A stretch of DNA of 64,000 nt, taken from positions 1,178,001 to 1,242,000 of the forward strand of contig NC_031474.1 in the NCBI RefSeq assembly GCF_000006565.2. The letters are read 5' to 3'. Under the pieces are notes generated by a model. That model was not told the origin of the DNA. It saw only the letters and a list, made by a program, of their open reading frames with translations, and did not search any database. A program made the translations under genes and the position numbers. This document shows, piece after piece, positions 41,142 through 51,900 of the stretch. The DNA is from Toxoplasma gondii ME49. Taxonomy: Eukaryota > Apicomplexa > Conoidasida > Eucoccidiorida > Sarcocystidae. Position 1 is the first letter of the stretch. Every line of letters starts with the position of its first letter.

Positions 41142-41710
41142 TTAGGGCCTTTGGGCTAGACGATTCGAGTTAAGGTTGAAATCGCGCAGGTCCCACGGTC
41201 TGGACACGTAATGGCCGTACACTGAGAGGAACCCGTTGCCTTCCTCAACACCCACCAGAAGGACATCTGCAGTCTTTTCATACCGAGACACACGGTCTCA
41301 TGCCCATCATCCAGAAGGAAATATTGACCTGTCGACGTGTCATCTCCTCTCCCCTCCTCTGTCCGGGCCTCATCGCCAGCAAGGTTTGCCGCGGAAAAGG
41401 CCTCTCCGGGCACACCAGAGACGCTTGGGGCGAGTAACACGTTGGTTTCTCCTGATGAAGCGAGGCGAAATCTCAGATCGTTGGAACTGAAATATCTACT
41501 CTTCCCAATACACGGGAAGTAGTAGTTTCCAAACGCCACACCGCTAGAGTGGCTCACACATTTGAGGGAAAAAGACTGACGTCGGCACCGCAGCTGGCAC
41601 GGGCGCCGCGTGTCGCGAGGAATTCACCAATTACGACTTATCATACAGACCTTGTCCATGCCCGGTGCCGACAACTGGGTGGAAACGACATAAAGTTGGT
41701 ACCTGTGACC
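41142..41710 (-). CDS. partial coding-like gene of unknown function, frame uncertain
   Basis: Two stretches read as protein on the minus strand. A 60-bp piece at 41710-41651 (acceptor after CTCTCCCTAG) encodes GHRYQLYVVSTQLSAPGMDK. From 41486 (acceptor after TATTTCAG) a frame encodes NDLRFRLASSGETNVLLAPS and runs to GQYFLLDDGHETVCL. The last part, VLLVGVEEGNGFLSVYGHYV to NSNRLAQRP-stop at 41142, is in another frame. Either an intron of about 62 bp joins the first frame to VYGHYV, or one base is missing near 41310 and the reading is continuous. The strand pattern faintly resembles the farnesoic-acid-methyltransferase-like domain, which is a weak guess. No start codon was found. It ends only 110 bp upstream of the next minus-strand gene. 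Confidence 0.35.
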
Positions 41711-42118
41711 CTAGGGAGAGGAAGGTGCCCAAACGTTAGCGGTAAACATGAAGCAAGGGCACCACGTGTGGACCGGTGACGCAATGCGACACAGCAATCG
41801 ATAGTCAGCGGGCGAAACCGCGTCGTCGGCGAGCCTGCTCTTAATAGCTAGTTGCCATGGGTTCTTGGCGTCGTGACGGAAGTCAGTGTCAACCCCTGGG
41901 CAGTGTGTGCATGAAAAACGTTAAATGAGACTCGCAGGGCTCTGCCACTGTCGGTTTCTTTCGTGGCTTTTAAACTCGGAACATCCTGCAGTGAGGGGGC
42001 GAGTCGAGGCCGGCCCCCTCGTCGCTGACAGGAGGCAAAAGAAAGGACGCACGTGCCGGGCACACGTCGAGAAACCGCCCGGTGGCTTATTTGATCCCTG
42101 CTGACCTTCATTTTGCAG

Positions 42119-42295
42119 CCTCTCTGCCGCACCCTTGAAATCCGCATCACTTCATGCCACTTGATCCTTACGGGCAAGCAAGTGGCGACTGACGAAGAAA
42201 GTGGTGCGTGTTGCAAAGTAGTGAAGTCGTGCGCAAATCTGGGGAATCCCAATATTGAGATATGCACCAAAGCAGACTGGATAAAGTCACAATGA
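42119..42295 (+). CDS. possible terminal exon, Cys-containing, unknown protein
   Basis: After a good acceptor (CTTCATTTTGCAG) a frame of 58 codons begins PLCRTLEIRITSCHLILTGK, continues through ACCKVVKSCANLGNPNIEIC and ends DWIKSQ. The five cysteines and alternating strand-like pattern suggest a small disulfide-bonded extracellular domain. A possible first exon, from the ATG at 41857 to a donor near 41920, would join in phase 0, but the donor is weak. Nothing in it is recognised. A chance frame cannot be excluded. Confidence 0.3.
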   Translation, partial: PLCRTLEIRITSCHLILTGKQVATDEESGACCKVVKSCANLGNPNIEICTKADWIKSQ

Positions 42296-43072
42296 ATGTG
42301 GTTTAAACGGCACGGACAGCGTGCGGAAAGCCTGTCTCATGTAACTACCAGTAATACTTTTGTGTTGCCCCTAAGTCACACACACACACACCACACACAG
42401 AGAGAAGCTGGCATGCTAACCGGGCTGGCACCTTGGACAATTTTTTGTGCATTTCTTACTCGGCCACTGTTTTTTTAATCTCAAACCTGTTGTCCCATCA
42501 GAATGCCTTTTCTCTAGGCCTGGTCCGAAATTGACGATGCATGACATGTGTTCGAGGGTGGAGCGGGCGTTTCTGGCTTCTCGCCACGCACAACTACACG
42601 ACTCCAGCCCCGCATCTGTACGTAGTTCCGTTGTCCCCACGCATCTATTAGCTGAGACTCGTTCGTAGAAAAGCCATTCGTTCAGTGTGTGCTCAAAGAG
42701 AAATTACGTCCTCCTCAGAGAAGTGCCACAGCAGAAAGACACACCACGTGACACTTGAGCAAAGCCTCGCGTCACGCGATTCGTAGGGCGGTCGTGTCGC
42801 AGATCAGACCTCTCATACCCGCCTTGAACAGGCCCTCGTCACCTCCTTTTTGCCTTCCTTAGGGTTGATGGTGTAGTCAAATCCATCTCCGTGGAAACGA
42901 ATGGTCGATCAAGCAGCGAAACAATTGTTCTGCCATAAGCCAGGGTGGCACGTCTCTGAAAGCGAGCCTGTTCACCGCCTCAGCCCGTAACTAGAAATCC
43001 CTGAGCTTAGAGGTACCTTCTGCATATTCGTGCCTCTGATATTGTTTGTTTATCTGCCTCTTAAGGCGAGAA
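42296..43072. other. intergenic, nothing recognised
   Basis: Frames of 60-74 codons on both strands lack support. A short CA-rich microsatellite is listed separately. Confidence 0.45.
42377..42399. repeat. CA dinucleotide microsatellite
   Basis: An interrupted CA run of about 23 bases, followed by a short AG run. Confidence 0.8.
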
Positions 43073-43638
43073 ATGAGGCTGGATCTCAATCGGTTAGAGG
43101 TGCCTTCTCCGTGGCATTCGTCTCCTATTGCGGATTTAACCATTCAGTCTTCTTTTGATGAGCCCCGCGCTCGGCCTTTGCCACGACAAAATTTCGCCTT
43201 CCGAAAAACGTCTACTTTATTTATTGGCGTCACGCACGAATTCTGTAATCCAATGTCTCAACCTAGTAACCCGGAGGTCCAGAGAGCTACCGCACGTGGA
43301 TATTGTACCTCCAAACCGGGAAAGGCAGCAATTAGAAAGTCTGTCGATACAAGTTAAAGAACAGGATGACCTGCTTGCAGACATGTTGCCCGCGGGAAGC
43401 GGAACCATGCCAGGCTTGTCCGAGACGCGAAGCTGCTACCGAAGGTACGGCGCAATATCGTGAACGCGTGTTGTCAGCCTTAACCCGTCTCAGCGTCACC
43501 GAGGTTCAGCATTCTGTTCGATGCATGGACTTCCCGTTTTCTATCCTCCCACTTCACGGAGAAGTGGCCGTGCCACTAGTGCTTTACCGCTATTCGGTCC
43601 CGGGCAGCTGTTTAAGGTGCCTCGGGGCCTGTCTTTAA
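43073..43638 (+). pseudogene. coding-like region split over three frames, possible pseudogene
   Basis: Three successive frames look protein-like with no convincing introns between them. The ATG at 43073 opens MRLDLNRLEVPSPWHSSPIA and the frame reads to about 43285 (NPEVQR). A second frame continues ELPHVDIVPPNRERQQLES and KEQDDLLADMLP to about 43430. A third reads YRERVLSALTRLSVTEVQ through DFPFSILPLHG to a stop at 43636. Two small frameshifts would join them into one product of roughly 185 residues with a helical middle. It could be a decayed gene, an assembly-error-bearing gene, or a gene with very short introns. The family is not recognised. Confidence 0.3.
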
Positions 43639-43639
43639 G

Positions 43640-44266
43640 CTTTACACACATATACCAAGACACCGGGAAAAAGACACCTTGATTCTCCTTTATTTGTGAG
43701 ATTTTCGACGAACTGAGAAAAATTGTTGGGAATTTGGGTCTGTTCACGAAGGTGGCTACACTTCGTTCGTGCATTCTGGGCGCTACTAGTACGGGCTCAA
43801 AAACACCGCTGCAAAACAGCCGTTTGTCCAGTGTCGTCTTGGGATAGTCTGTTTTGAGCTGTGAACAAAGCACGACCGAAAAATGAAAGATGTTCAGCCA
43901 AAGAGTTAGGTTTGTAACGTTTCTCTGAAGGGATCAAGATACCTAAGTTTTATTCAGTATGCCCCGCCCGTATTGACAAAACAGCCTGTGCACACTTCAG
44001 ACCGAGAAACAGTTCTACACGCAGAACATCCATGGCACGTGTAAACCTTGTCGAAGCAGTGAACCAGGCTATTGTTTTTGCGACACAGTAGAGCATCGAT
44101 GTTCTGCAGTTGCAACATTTAATGCTTGCAGGAAGGGGAGCTGAGACGGGAACATAATGCTTGACTTTCTGGGCTGGTCGCGCGCATGCCGTTCATTTCG
44201 GATGCCGCTGGCACCGGCCAGTCAGCATTTTTCGAAAAACGCCGCCACGTTGGGGCAATATATCAT
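43640..44266. other. intergenic, nothing recognised
   Basis: About 630 bases with only a weak 110-codon minus-strand frame (43541-43873) lacking support. Confidence 0.45.
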
Positions 44267-45237
44267 TTAATCCGTAACACGACTCCTTTCGTCGAGAGAG
44301 CAGTAATTACTACACGATTGATGCGTGCTTTGTTTTCCTTGATGCGATAGCTTGTCCCAGCTCGGACAGAATTGAATTTCCGTCTCCATAGGCGTTGGGA
44401 GGGTACGGCTTTGACTTTTTGCGGTGTCCTCGTCCGTGTTGACGTCTCTAACCGAGAAGAACCCCTCCAGTATCTTTGAAACAATATCGTTCCAACTTCG
44501 GTTGTATTCAACGTTCGTATTTTTTTGCACTGGAAGCGTATATACGGTAGTGGGAGTGGCAGCCTTTCTCGACCGGAACACCTGCGTTCCGTGCCCGTGT
44601 CTTGCCGGGGTAGCGCTACTGCGGAGCTAACTCGGACGTTATTAGCTCCCGCGCCATTGCTCCCCTAAACTGAAATTCGTACCTTGTTTCCAGGACCACC
44701 GCATTTGAAGCCGTCTTCTTGACGAAGTTTCGGTGTCGGTCTTGCATTTTGTCGTTGCTTAGGCGGAGCGTAACGCCCTTGAGGTTTTTTTCCACTGTTG
44801 GCGCCGGTCACCTTCTCCACTGGGCAGAACTGCACGCCGGTGGAAGAAGAATAAATACAGAACAAACGGTCATCTTCAATTTTTCCCCTCACCCCCTGTC
44901 TCCAGTTTCTCTCCAAACCCTGTTTTAGCGGTGGGCTCTCTTTTGACGCACCATCTTTGATTGCGTCCGTGGCACACTCGGTTGAAACGGCGCGTGTCTC
45001 ACGCAAACAATTCCTCGTGGGTAGCCTCCGATCCTCCTACATTTCGCACCTCTTGCAGCCTCCGTTGATTCTACCTTCCGCAGGTTATGCCTGGCTGCAC
45101 TCGAACTGCCGCGGATTGCCCCAGAAAGCCGCGTGTAATCCACAGCTGCATCCAAAAGTCGCTGAGCCATCCAGTCCCACGGCTCCTCTGCAGTCCTACG
45201 CGGGTTGTGGATACGATTGTGCAGGAGGTCAGTCCAT
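44267..45237 (-). CDS. unrecognised basic protein, at least 3 exons
   Basis: Exons on the minus strand are about 45237-45075, 45036-44683 and 44581-44267, the last two joins in phase 0, giving about 277 residues to a stop after SRVTD. The first exon encodes NRIHNPRRTAEEPWDWMAQR, then LLDAAVDYTRLSG, a helical segment. The second has a low-complexity basic part with PVEKVTGANSGKKPQGRY and KQRQNARPTPKLRQ. The third has SWNDIVSKILEGFFSVRD and a Ser/Thr- and Cys-rich tail. Upstream of TGG at about 45236 the frame needs two bases from an earlier exon that I could not place. Alternatively the gene starts at the ATG at 45170 (MAQRLLDAAVDY). No family is recognised. It is head to head with the SF-assemblin gene across about 420 bp, so they may share a promoter. 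Confidence 0.5.
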
Positions 45238-45655
45238 CTTCAGCTGATATGCGTGGCACACAGGTCTTTCAACTGTCATGTTACGGCTGAAATAAGGTCA
45301 CTGACTGTTCTTGCGCCGAGGATACGCACCAAAAACGCGGCACGATACGGCTAGTCGCGTCGCCACACCTGTAAACAGATGGTGGTTTTTTTCAAGTATA
45401 GGCTTTAGGCTGCACACCACTAAGCGGCATACAGAAAACATCATGGGTAAGTAAAATAAACAGGGATGTAATACTCACTATTAAAGAGAGATTTAGATCT
45501 GAGATAAGGACATCCCGGTTACGTGTCTCCGCGGCGCTCAGCGAAGTGTCTGCTGCTCGGCGAAAATCCTTATCGCGTTGCATGACATGCATGTTCCTGT
45601 CTATTTCATCTGTTTCCCTTGTTTTGTGCACGTTTCCACAGGAGGGCCGTGCATT
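45238..45655. promoter_or_regulatory. short divergent region upstream of SF-assemblin
   Basis: About 420 bp separate two divergent genes. A strong plus-strand acceptor (TTTTGTGCACGTTTCCACAG, ending 45640) lies 15 bp before the SF-assemblin ATG and suggests a 5' UTR intron. A minus-strand frame opposite it (45392-45631) ends in a good GTGAGT donor but has the wrong phase to join the neighbouring gene. Confidence 0.4.
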
Positions 45656-47398
45656 ATGGCGGGGGCTGCAGGGTCGTGCAGTGGGGAGGCCGGGAAATCA
45701 GAGCGGCTGCGGATGCAGCTCAGCAGTGTCGGTGAGCGCTTCATTGGTTTCAAGACATCTATCGCCGACGACACAAGAAGAAGGCGGATGATGGAGGAGC
45801 AGAGATTTCAGGTAAATTTACGCTTCAGACAGCTGTAAGACGCGTCGATTCTGCAGCAGCGATGGCGGCGTGTGATTGTTTCTAGCCTTATCCCATCACC
45901 GTTTCGGTATTTGGTGTGCCTTTGCATCTTTCGCAACACAGGAAGTCAAAGAGAGCATTTCCAGACTAGAGAAGGCCCTAAACAGCGAAATCAAACGCAG
46001 GGTGGAAGCGAATCGTACGCTGCAGAGAGTGGCAGAGCAGATGGCGAATGAGATGCTCGAACGACTGCAAACGCGGATTGCGAAGCAAATAGAGAAACTG
46101 ACGGTGAGAGTCGAAACCAGCACGAGAGGGGTGACTTGAAGAAGCGTTTTTTGGGAGGGAGGGGGGGATCCGATGAAAACGGTGTGTTTGCAGCTTACAG
46201 GACGGCATATCCATGAGTAGAGAGAGGTGCAATATAACACTTTGTCCTATGGGACGCCTTTAAAGCACCGCCGTACTGACTGAAAAAATCTTGTGTCTGA
46301 ATAATCTTGTGTCCTCTGCAGATATCTATGGACCTACTTATTACCAGATGCGAAGGCCTCGAGAGAAGTCTTGCTCAGATGAAAGGCGAACTACCAAGCA
46401 AACTGGCGGTAAGTCTTTTGCTGTCTGAGTACCATTTTTAGCAGGCTCCGTGTGGCTGAATACCCAAGAAAAGCTGCAACATTCTATATTCAGTAATAAA
46501 TCATCATGTCAATCTCGTTGGTCGCGGACGATGGTACTCTCTTGATGCTCACGCGTGCCACCCTCTATGTGCTGCTGTACAACTCCAGCAGGAGACAGTT
46601 GCTCTCGTCAGTGAACTGATGACGCTGAAGGAACAGTTTGAGCTCGAGAAAAAAGGTAGCATTGACCGCGAGCAGATGCTGGTCAAACGGTTGAACGAGC
46701 TGCAGTATGGGCTTGACGCCAGACTCGAGGCGGAGATTGCCCTGAGGCAGGAGCAGCTAAATCATCTGAAAAAGGACATCGAACAGCTCGTGAGGTACGC
46801 CACCGCAACTCAGCTACTGTGGTTCTATGGGGCAAGGAAACTACAAACGTTTTTGTAGGATGCAGACTATCCCAACGTTCGGCTTCTCTTCTGTAATTCG
46901 TCCTTCTGCAAGCGACCTTTGGTGTTTTTGTAGGGGAGACGAGAGTCACGAGCAGTTCCGAACGTTCATTGTTGAGGAGTTGCAAGCGATGAAAAGTGGA
47001 CTTGCTCTAGCGACACAAGCTCGCGAGCAGTCGGACGACGAAATTATCCATGTAAGTTTTCCAGCTTGCTGCAATCGCGCTTTGGGGCCATGACAGCTAC
47101 ATTGGAAAGCGATAATATTTTTTTCACGTTCAGGAAGTAAACTTGCTGTTCATGCGAATCTGTTTAATCAGTTGCATTTTGGAGGAGCCTTTTGGCGCAT
47201 GCAGTTCTCCGGGGTGTATTCCTGGTGGTCAAAGCTGCTGTGACTGTTCCACAGATATAAGCACTCGCTGTTCACCAGCTTGAAGCCTACAGACGGACTC
47301 ACTAATATGAGTGTACCAGAGTCTGTTTTATTGTTCAGGCTATCAACCAGTACACGACAGCCTTACAGAAGGGCCTTCGAAATATAACAAGTCGCTAA
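45656..47398 (+). CDS. SF-assemblin family coiled-coil protein, 6 exons
   Basis: Exons 45656-45811, 45942-46103, 46322-46408, 46589-46794, 46934-47051 and 47339-47398 join in frame to 262 aa, close to the 270-280 of algal SF-assemblins. After a short Gly/Ser head (about residues 1-20) almost the whole protein is heptad-patterned coiled coil, e.g. SISRLEKALNSEIKRRVEAN and QEQLNHLKKDIEQLV. The conserved N-terminal signature includes GERFIGFK. SF-assemblins polymerise into striated fibres. In apicomplexans the fibre tethers the centrosome to the apical microtubule-organising centre of daughter buds and is needed for budding. The family usually has two or more paralogues; I cannot say which this is. 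The start is the first ATG after a strong acceptor, so the preceding exon is probably untranslated. Confidence 0.88.
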
Positions 47399-48910
47399 TA
47401 ACAAGCCCGGGCAACTCTTTAGTCGACTCTTCTCTCACTCCGCTATCTTTCTGTTTTCTGTAGATCCTGCATACTCCGTCCCTTCTTTTATACAATGTCT
47501 TGCCGTAATTTCTGCGTACAACAGATGTTGTCGTACTGCACGCCCATGCAAGGGGACGTGACATGTTGATGATTCTCAGAGAAGAATCAGCACGGTATCT
47601 GGTAGGATGTGTATTTCCCTTCTTCAAAAGATGTGAGCGGTTTTGGCAGGCTCCAACCGCAGCCAGTCTCTGCCTTCAAAACAGGAAAAGCCAATCCGAG
47701 CACCGGATGCATTTGGTATTGCTGCAGTGCACCTTGATGCTGCTGTGCCGCGCCACCAGCAAAGCGCTGATTTCAAGAGTCGAGTGCCTGAAGTGTTAGT
47801 ATGGCGCCCTTTGCTGATCGTGCCGCGAGTCCATTGTAGATGGAACGACTAGAATGGGCACTAAAAAAGCAAACGGTCGAATACAAATTTGCAGAACTCA
47901 GTCTTTCTGTAGCATGCTGACGAATGAACGCACTCCGTGATGGACAGGCTGTCCTAGCTCTGCTATATTCCAAGCAAACGCAGTACACCTGAGATACGAT
48001 TGAGGAGGCGCGTTTAAGTTTCGTTAGTGACGGAGTCCAGCCAATCTCGAAACAGATCGAGGTCAAATAAGAATCCCCCTCATTACGTTCGCCCAACAAC
48101 AGAACTTCCCCTTGCTACCAGGGGCCGCGACGAGCGTCTCACATATCCGTATGCTGAGAGACATAGCAGGCTTTTTGGAGCTTTATGAGTGTGCGTGCTC
48201 GGAGGGGGAAATTGATTCTGTCATGACGCAAATTTACCGAAAACGCGGCCTCGCCGACGCGGTGATGTCTGCGCATCATGACAATAGACTCTTTTATACC
48301 ACCGTTGAAAAAGATCGTTTAAACGTTGCTACGACGAGCAACCACAGAGACAGATCATTTGGCATGAATCAGAACGCCTTGTCCACTGTAAAACACTTTG
48401 CAGATATGATTTACACTACTCTCATTATTGTGTGGAGATCGAGGGCAAAACTCCCAATCATCCCTACATTGATCGAGTTTCGCAATCACTTTGCTAGGTA
48501 CGTTTTTTTCAGTAGGTCGAATATCTATGAGGCCGTGGGCCTGTTTCGTTAATGTCTAGCAAACGGTAGCCGTGTCATGACGTTACATGTTCTACGTCAT
48601 TCCCCGAAAGCAGCCGTGATGGGAGCAGAAGACGTTTAACCCATGAGAGTGTTTGACGACAATATGCTAGCGTCCACAATATTTGAGATGCAAAGTTTTC
48701 TCCGTAGCGGCAAGGAAGGAGTACTCTTGGAACGTTGTGTGTGAAGTGGATGCTGTTGTATGTACACCCTTCATGACGTGAATTTTTGGGCGGCCCCCTG
48801 CCTGACGACTGCGTGTCTTTCCCTTTTCCGTAAAGTTAGTTCTCTGTTCCGCGCGTAACTGCAAATAGCAGACGAAAAGCAGTGTTGAGTTCCTCCATGC
48901 AACAGTCAAC
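47399..48910. other. intergenic, with coding-like fragments
   Basis: About 1.5 kb 3' of SF-assemblin. Two short plus-strand pieces read like protein: 47659-47796 (SNRSQSLPSKQEKPIRAPDA, then DFKSRVPEVL) after a GGTTTTGGCAG acceptor, and 47840-47920 (MERLEWALKKQTVEYKFAEL, stop) after CCATTGTAG. A 42-bp intron could join them but no upstream exon is evident. A 147-codon frame at 48112-48552 is unsupported. Confidence 0.35.
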
Positions 48911-51900
48911 ATGGAGTGGCGCATTCCACGAGCGGTCGAAATAGGGTTCTTGTTGTGCATATCGTTCGCGGTGACTAATTGCTGCGCCCTGGAACATGAG
49001 GAAGCTGCCGATGCTATTGAGAAAACATACATCAGAATTGCAACCGCGGAGGCGTCCTCAGTTTACCCGAGGTATGAGTACCGTACGTGCTCGAATGTCC
49101 ATATATTGTTCACCGTGTCCTCGTCAGTGTCGGACCCAATGGCATGCGAGAGTATTCTCCCGACAAAGCCTTAACCAAAGGATCTGGCTATTGGAGCTCA
49201 GAGGGAAACCACAAAAATGAGGTTGTGAGCTGGACAGGAATTCTGACCAATAGGCGCACGTTTAATGGAATCAACATCAACTGGGCGTACGCTCCGGGAA
49301 AAGGTGAGACAAGATATCACTTAATCCCAGAAATGCACACTTACTTCCTTTCAGTTTCGATAGCGGTCAGCTTCGATGGTAAAGAACCTTTCCACGAGGT
49401 GGTACCGTTTCAAGACGTGAACGGTCCAAGCGGTACGTAAATACTTCGTCTGCTCAGTTTTACGCTGCAATAAAACTATATGACGCCATCGCAGCTGCTT
49501 TCGAACAGCAAGTAACCTTCCCGCATCCGATTCGTTTGAAAGCGGTCCGAATCTTGATGAAAAACGCTCGCTATGAGTATTTCGGAATTAACCTTGTCCA
49601 ACTTGTTGGAGCTGGGAATCCGATGCTTCGGATTCACGGTGGTATCACCAGTCCTCACCAGGTTTGCTATCGATTGCAATGCGTGCCTGTTTCTTCAGCA
49701 CCACACAAACTCATCAGGATATGTGCTTGCAAATTGATGAACACGATGATATTGTCCTCGACGGCTGTCTTGCATCGCTTACAGCCATGGATGGTAGAGC
49801 GCTCTGGAAATACAATGAGCTTGGTACGGTACAGCATCCTCTCGTTTGGCTGAAAACGTAATTGTATGGCTTTCTTATGGTGATCGTTTCAGGACAACTA
49901 TACAATCCAATAAAAAACAAATGCATGGCGTTGAAGGACAACATCGATTTGGATGGCGGTGCCGTTGTGGCTCAAGACTGTGAACAGTCTTATAAATATA
50001 ACGACGGGCGGAGCATCTGGCAAGTTGGAGATACAGATTTGTTACCTTTAAGAATGCTTAAATCGATGCGTCAGGGAACTACAACCAAATAACCAGCTGA
50101 AACTCTTAAAGGGAGGCAGTTTCTGTCTATCACAGGAGGGTTCAAAGGCTGGAATGACTAATGTCGCGACAAGCAAGCAGACCAAAGCGAGTCATCCAAG
50201 GCCTGGCGATACTAGTCATGGACCTGGGTTCGCAGTCGACGGCCACTCAGTGACCTACTGGGCATCGCAGAACTTTCCGGTCAATGCGGTGCCAGCTGCG
50301 GTGTTCTTTGACATCGACTTGGGAGAAAAGTACAAGCTGAACACAGCAGTCATTGACTGGGAGTATCCAGCGATGAGCTACTCGATCAGCACCAGTATCG
50401 ATGGCAAAACGTTCACACTCTGCACACGCAATCACGTCAACAGCCTGTATAGCACTCTCGATGATATGAAAAGCTCAGTGGGACGCTACGTCCGCCTGAC
50501 GCTGGAGAAGCCCCACCCAGTAAACGGGTAAGTCTTCCGTACTATTTGATCCGATCTCTGAAGGTGACACTGTTATTAATTCAGAAGAATCGATGACAAT
50601 CTTCTTTACGGCATTCGCGAGTTCGCGATATACAGCAACAGGCTGCGATCCATTGTTCAGAGCTGTGGCGTGGCAAAAAACTCGAGTGATGCTCGGGATA
50701 AGTACTTTCTGGAACTTGTTGCAGAGGTCGACTTCACTTCGGGAAACGAACTTCACAATGCCAGCGAAGCTGTTGCCAAAGCGAGCGCTCAGGTTGCTGA
50801 GCATGAGATGGAGTTAGAGGCAGCTATGCCGATGCTGGTTACCTGCAAGGCAGACAAGGACCAGGCGAAGCAAAAACTGGTCTCCTTTGAAGGCAGATAT
50901 GGCTCGCTTTCCGACCAGTTAGCTGACTTAGGTGCGCGATATTTCATTTCCCATGGGTGAGGAGTCTTCTAATCCAGAAGTTTGTACAGACAACTCCATG
51001 CGGGCCGCCGCTAGGTTCTTTGGTCCCCCGAGCACGTCCAGTCTGACTCCTGGATACTCTGAGGCATCACCAGTCACGGATTGCTATATTCTCAAAAATT
51101 CAATGCCGCAAGTTATATCGGGCTTCTACTATGTGGCATCTAATTGCGCTCCCAAAGTCTTGCGGGCTTATTGCGATAGCGAATACGGAGGTACCTATTT
51201 TGTACCACCAGGTAAGCGGGTTGGAATCTAATTAAGCATGCCAACTATTAAAAGGTAGGACCGCAGAAAATGATGGGCTCGTAGAGCCATGGGACACTGT
51301 GCGGGCATGTGCAGGTAAGACGTGACGTCACCTGCCCCTATTTTCCTAAATAATTAAATCCTCTCCCTAGCTTACGGCCTCGAACCGATTCACCTGCACA
51401 GCGCCGGCCAACTGACTTCACTCCATCGAATGCTGAAGCTCATGGGCGTTGACTTGAACAATCCAGTTCCTCTGGGAATCGGCGACGGGCGCGGCTCCTT
51501 TTACTCTCTTGACATGAAGAAAGATGTGAGACATTTCCTGAATCCAGAATTCAACTCCCCTTAATGTGTTATCAGATCACGGGTTATGTTTTGGATGCCG
51601 GCGCTCTGGAGGGGCAAGGACGCAATACTGTCGGCATAGGAGGCGAAGGGCTCGTGTTCTTCGACTCCTCGGAAGTGGAAATGTCTGCAATAATCTGTAG
51701 GACTAGCGAGGACAGGCGGAGATCATGAAGCCTCAATGATATGTGCTTTTTAGGTTCGACGAACCAGGACGCCCTGAATCCACCACCGGCATACATTGAC
51801 GTTTCTTGCGCCACGCCTCCTGGTGGGAACGTTGCCTTCGATGGCCCGCCTGGCACTTCCTTGACGGTGAAGTGCCCACAGAACTGCCTTTTCACTGGTG

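Noticed and set aside
41337..41522. Plus-strand frame (PDEARRNLRSLELKYLLFPI)
   Set aside because: Exactly antisense to the minus-strand fragment with better splice signals; kept only as a possibility that the strand assignment is wrong.
45392..45631. Minus-strand coding-like frame (KTRETDEIDRNMHVMQRDKD) ending in a GTGAGT donor
   Set aside because: It could have been the first exon of the orphan gene at 44267-45237, but its phase does not join and it overlaps the strong plus-strand acceptor just before SF-assemblin.
48112..48552. 147-codon plus-strand open frame upstream of the CCp-like gene
   Set aside because: Only a mild protein-like character (YECACSEGEIDSVMTQIYRK); no start, splice or family support. 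It could be UTR.
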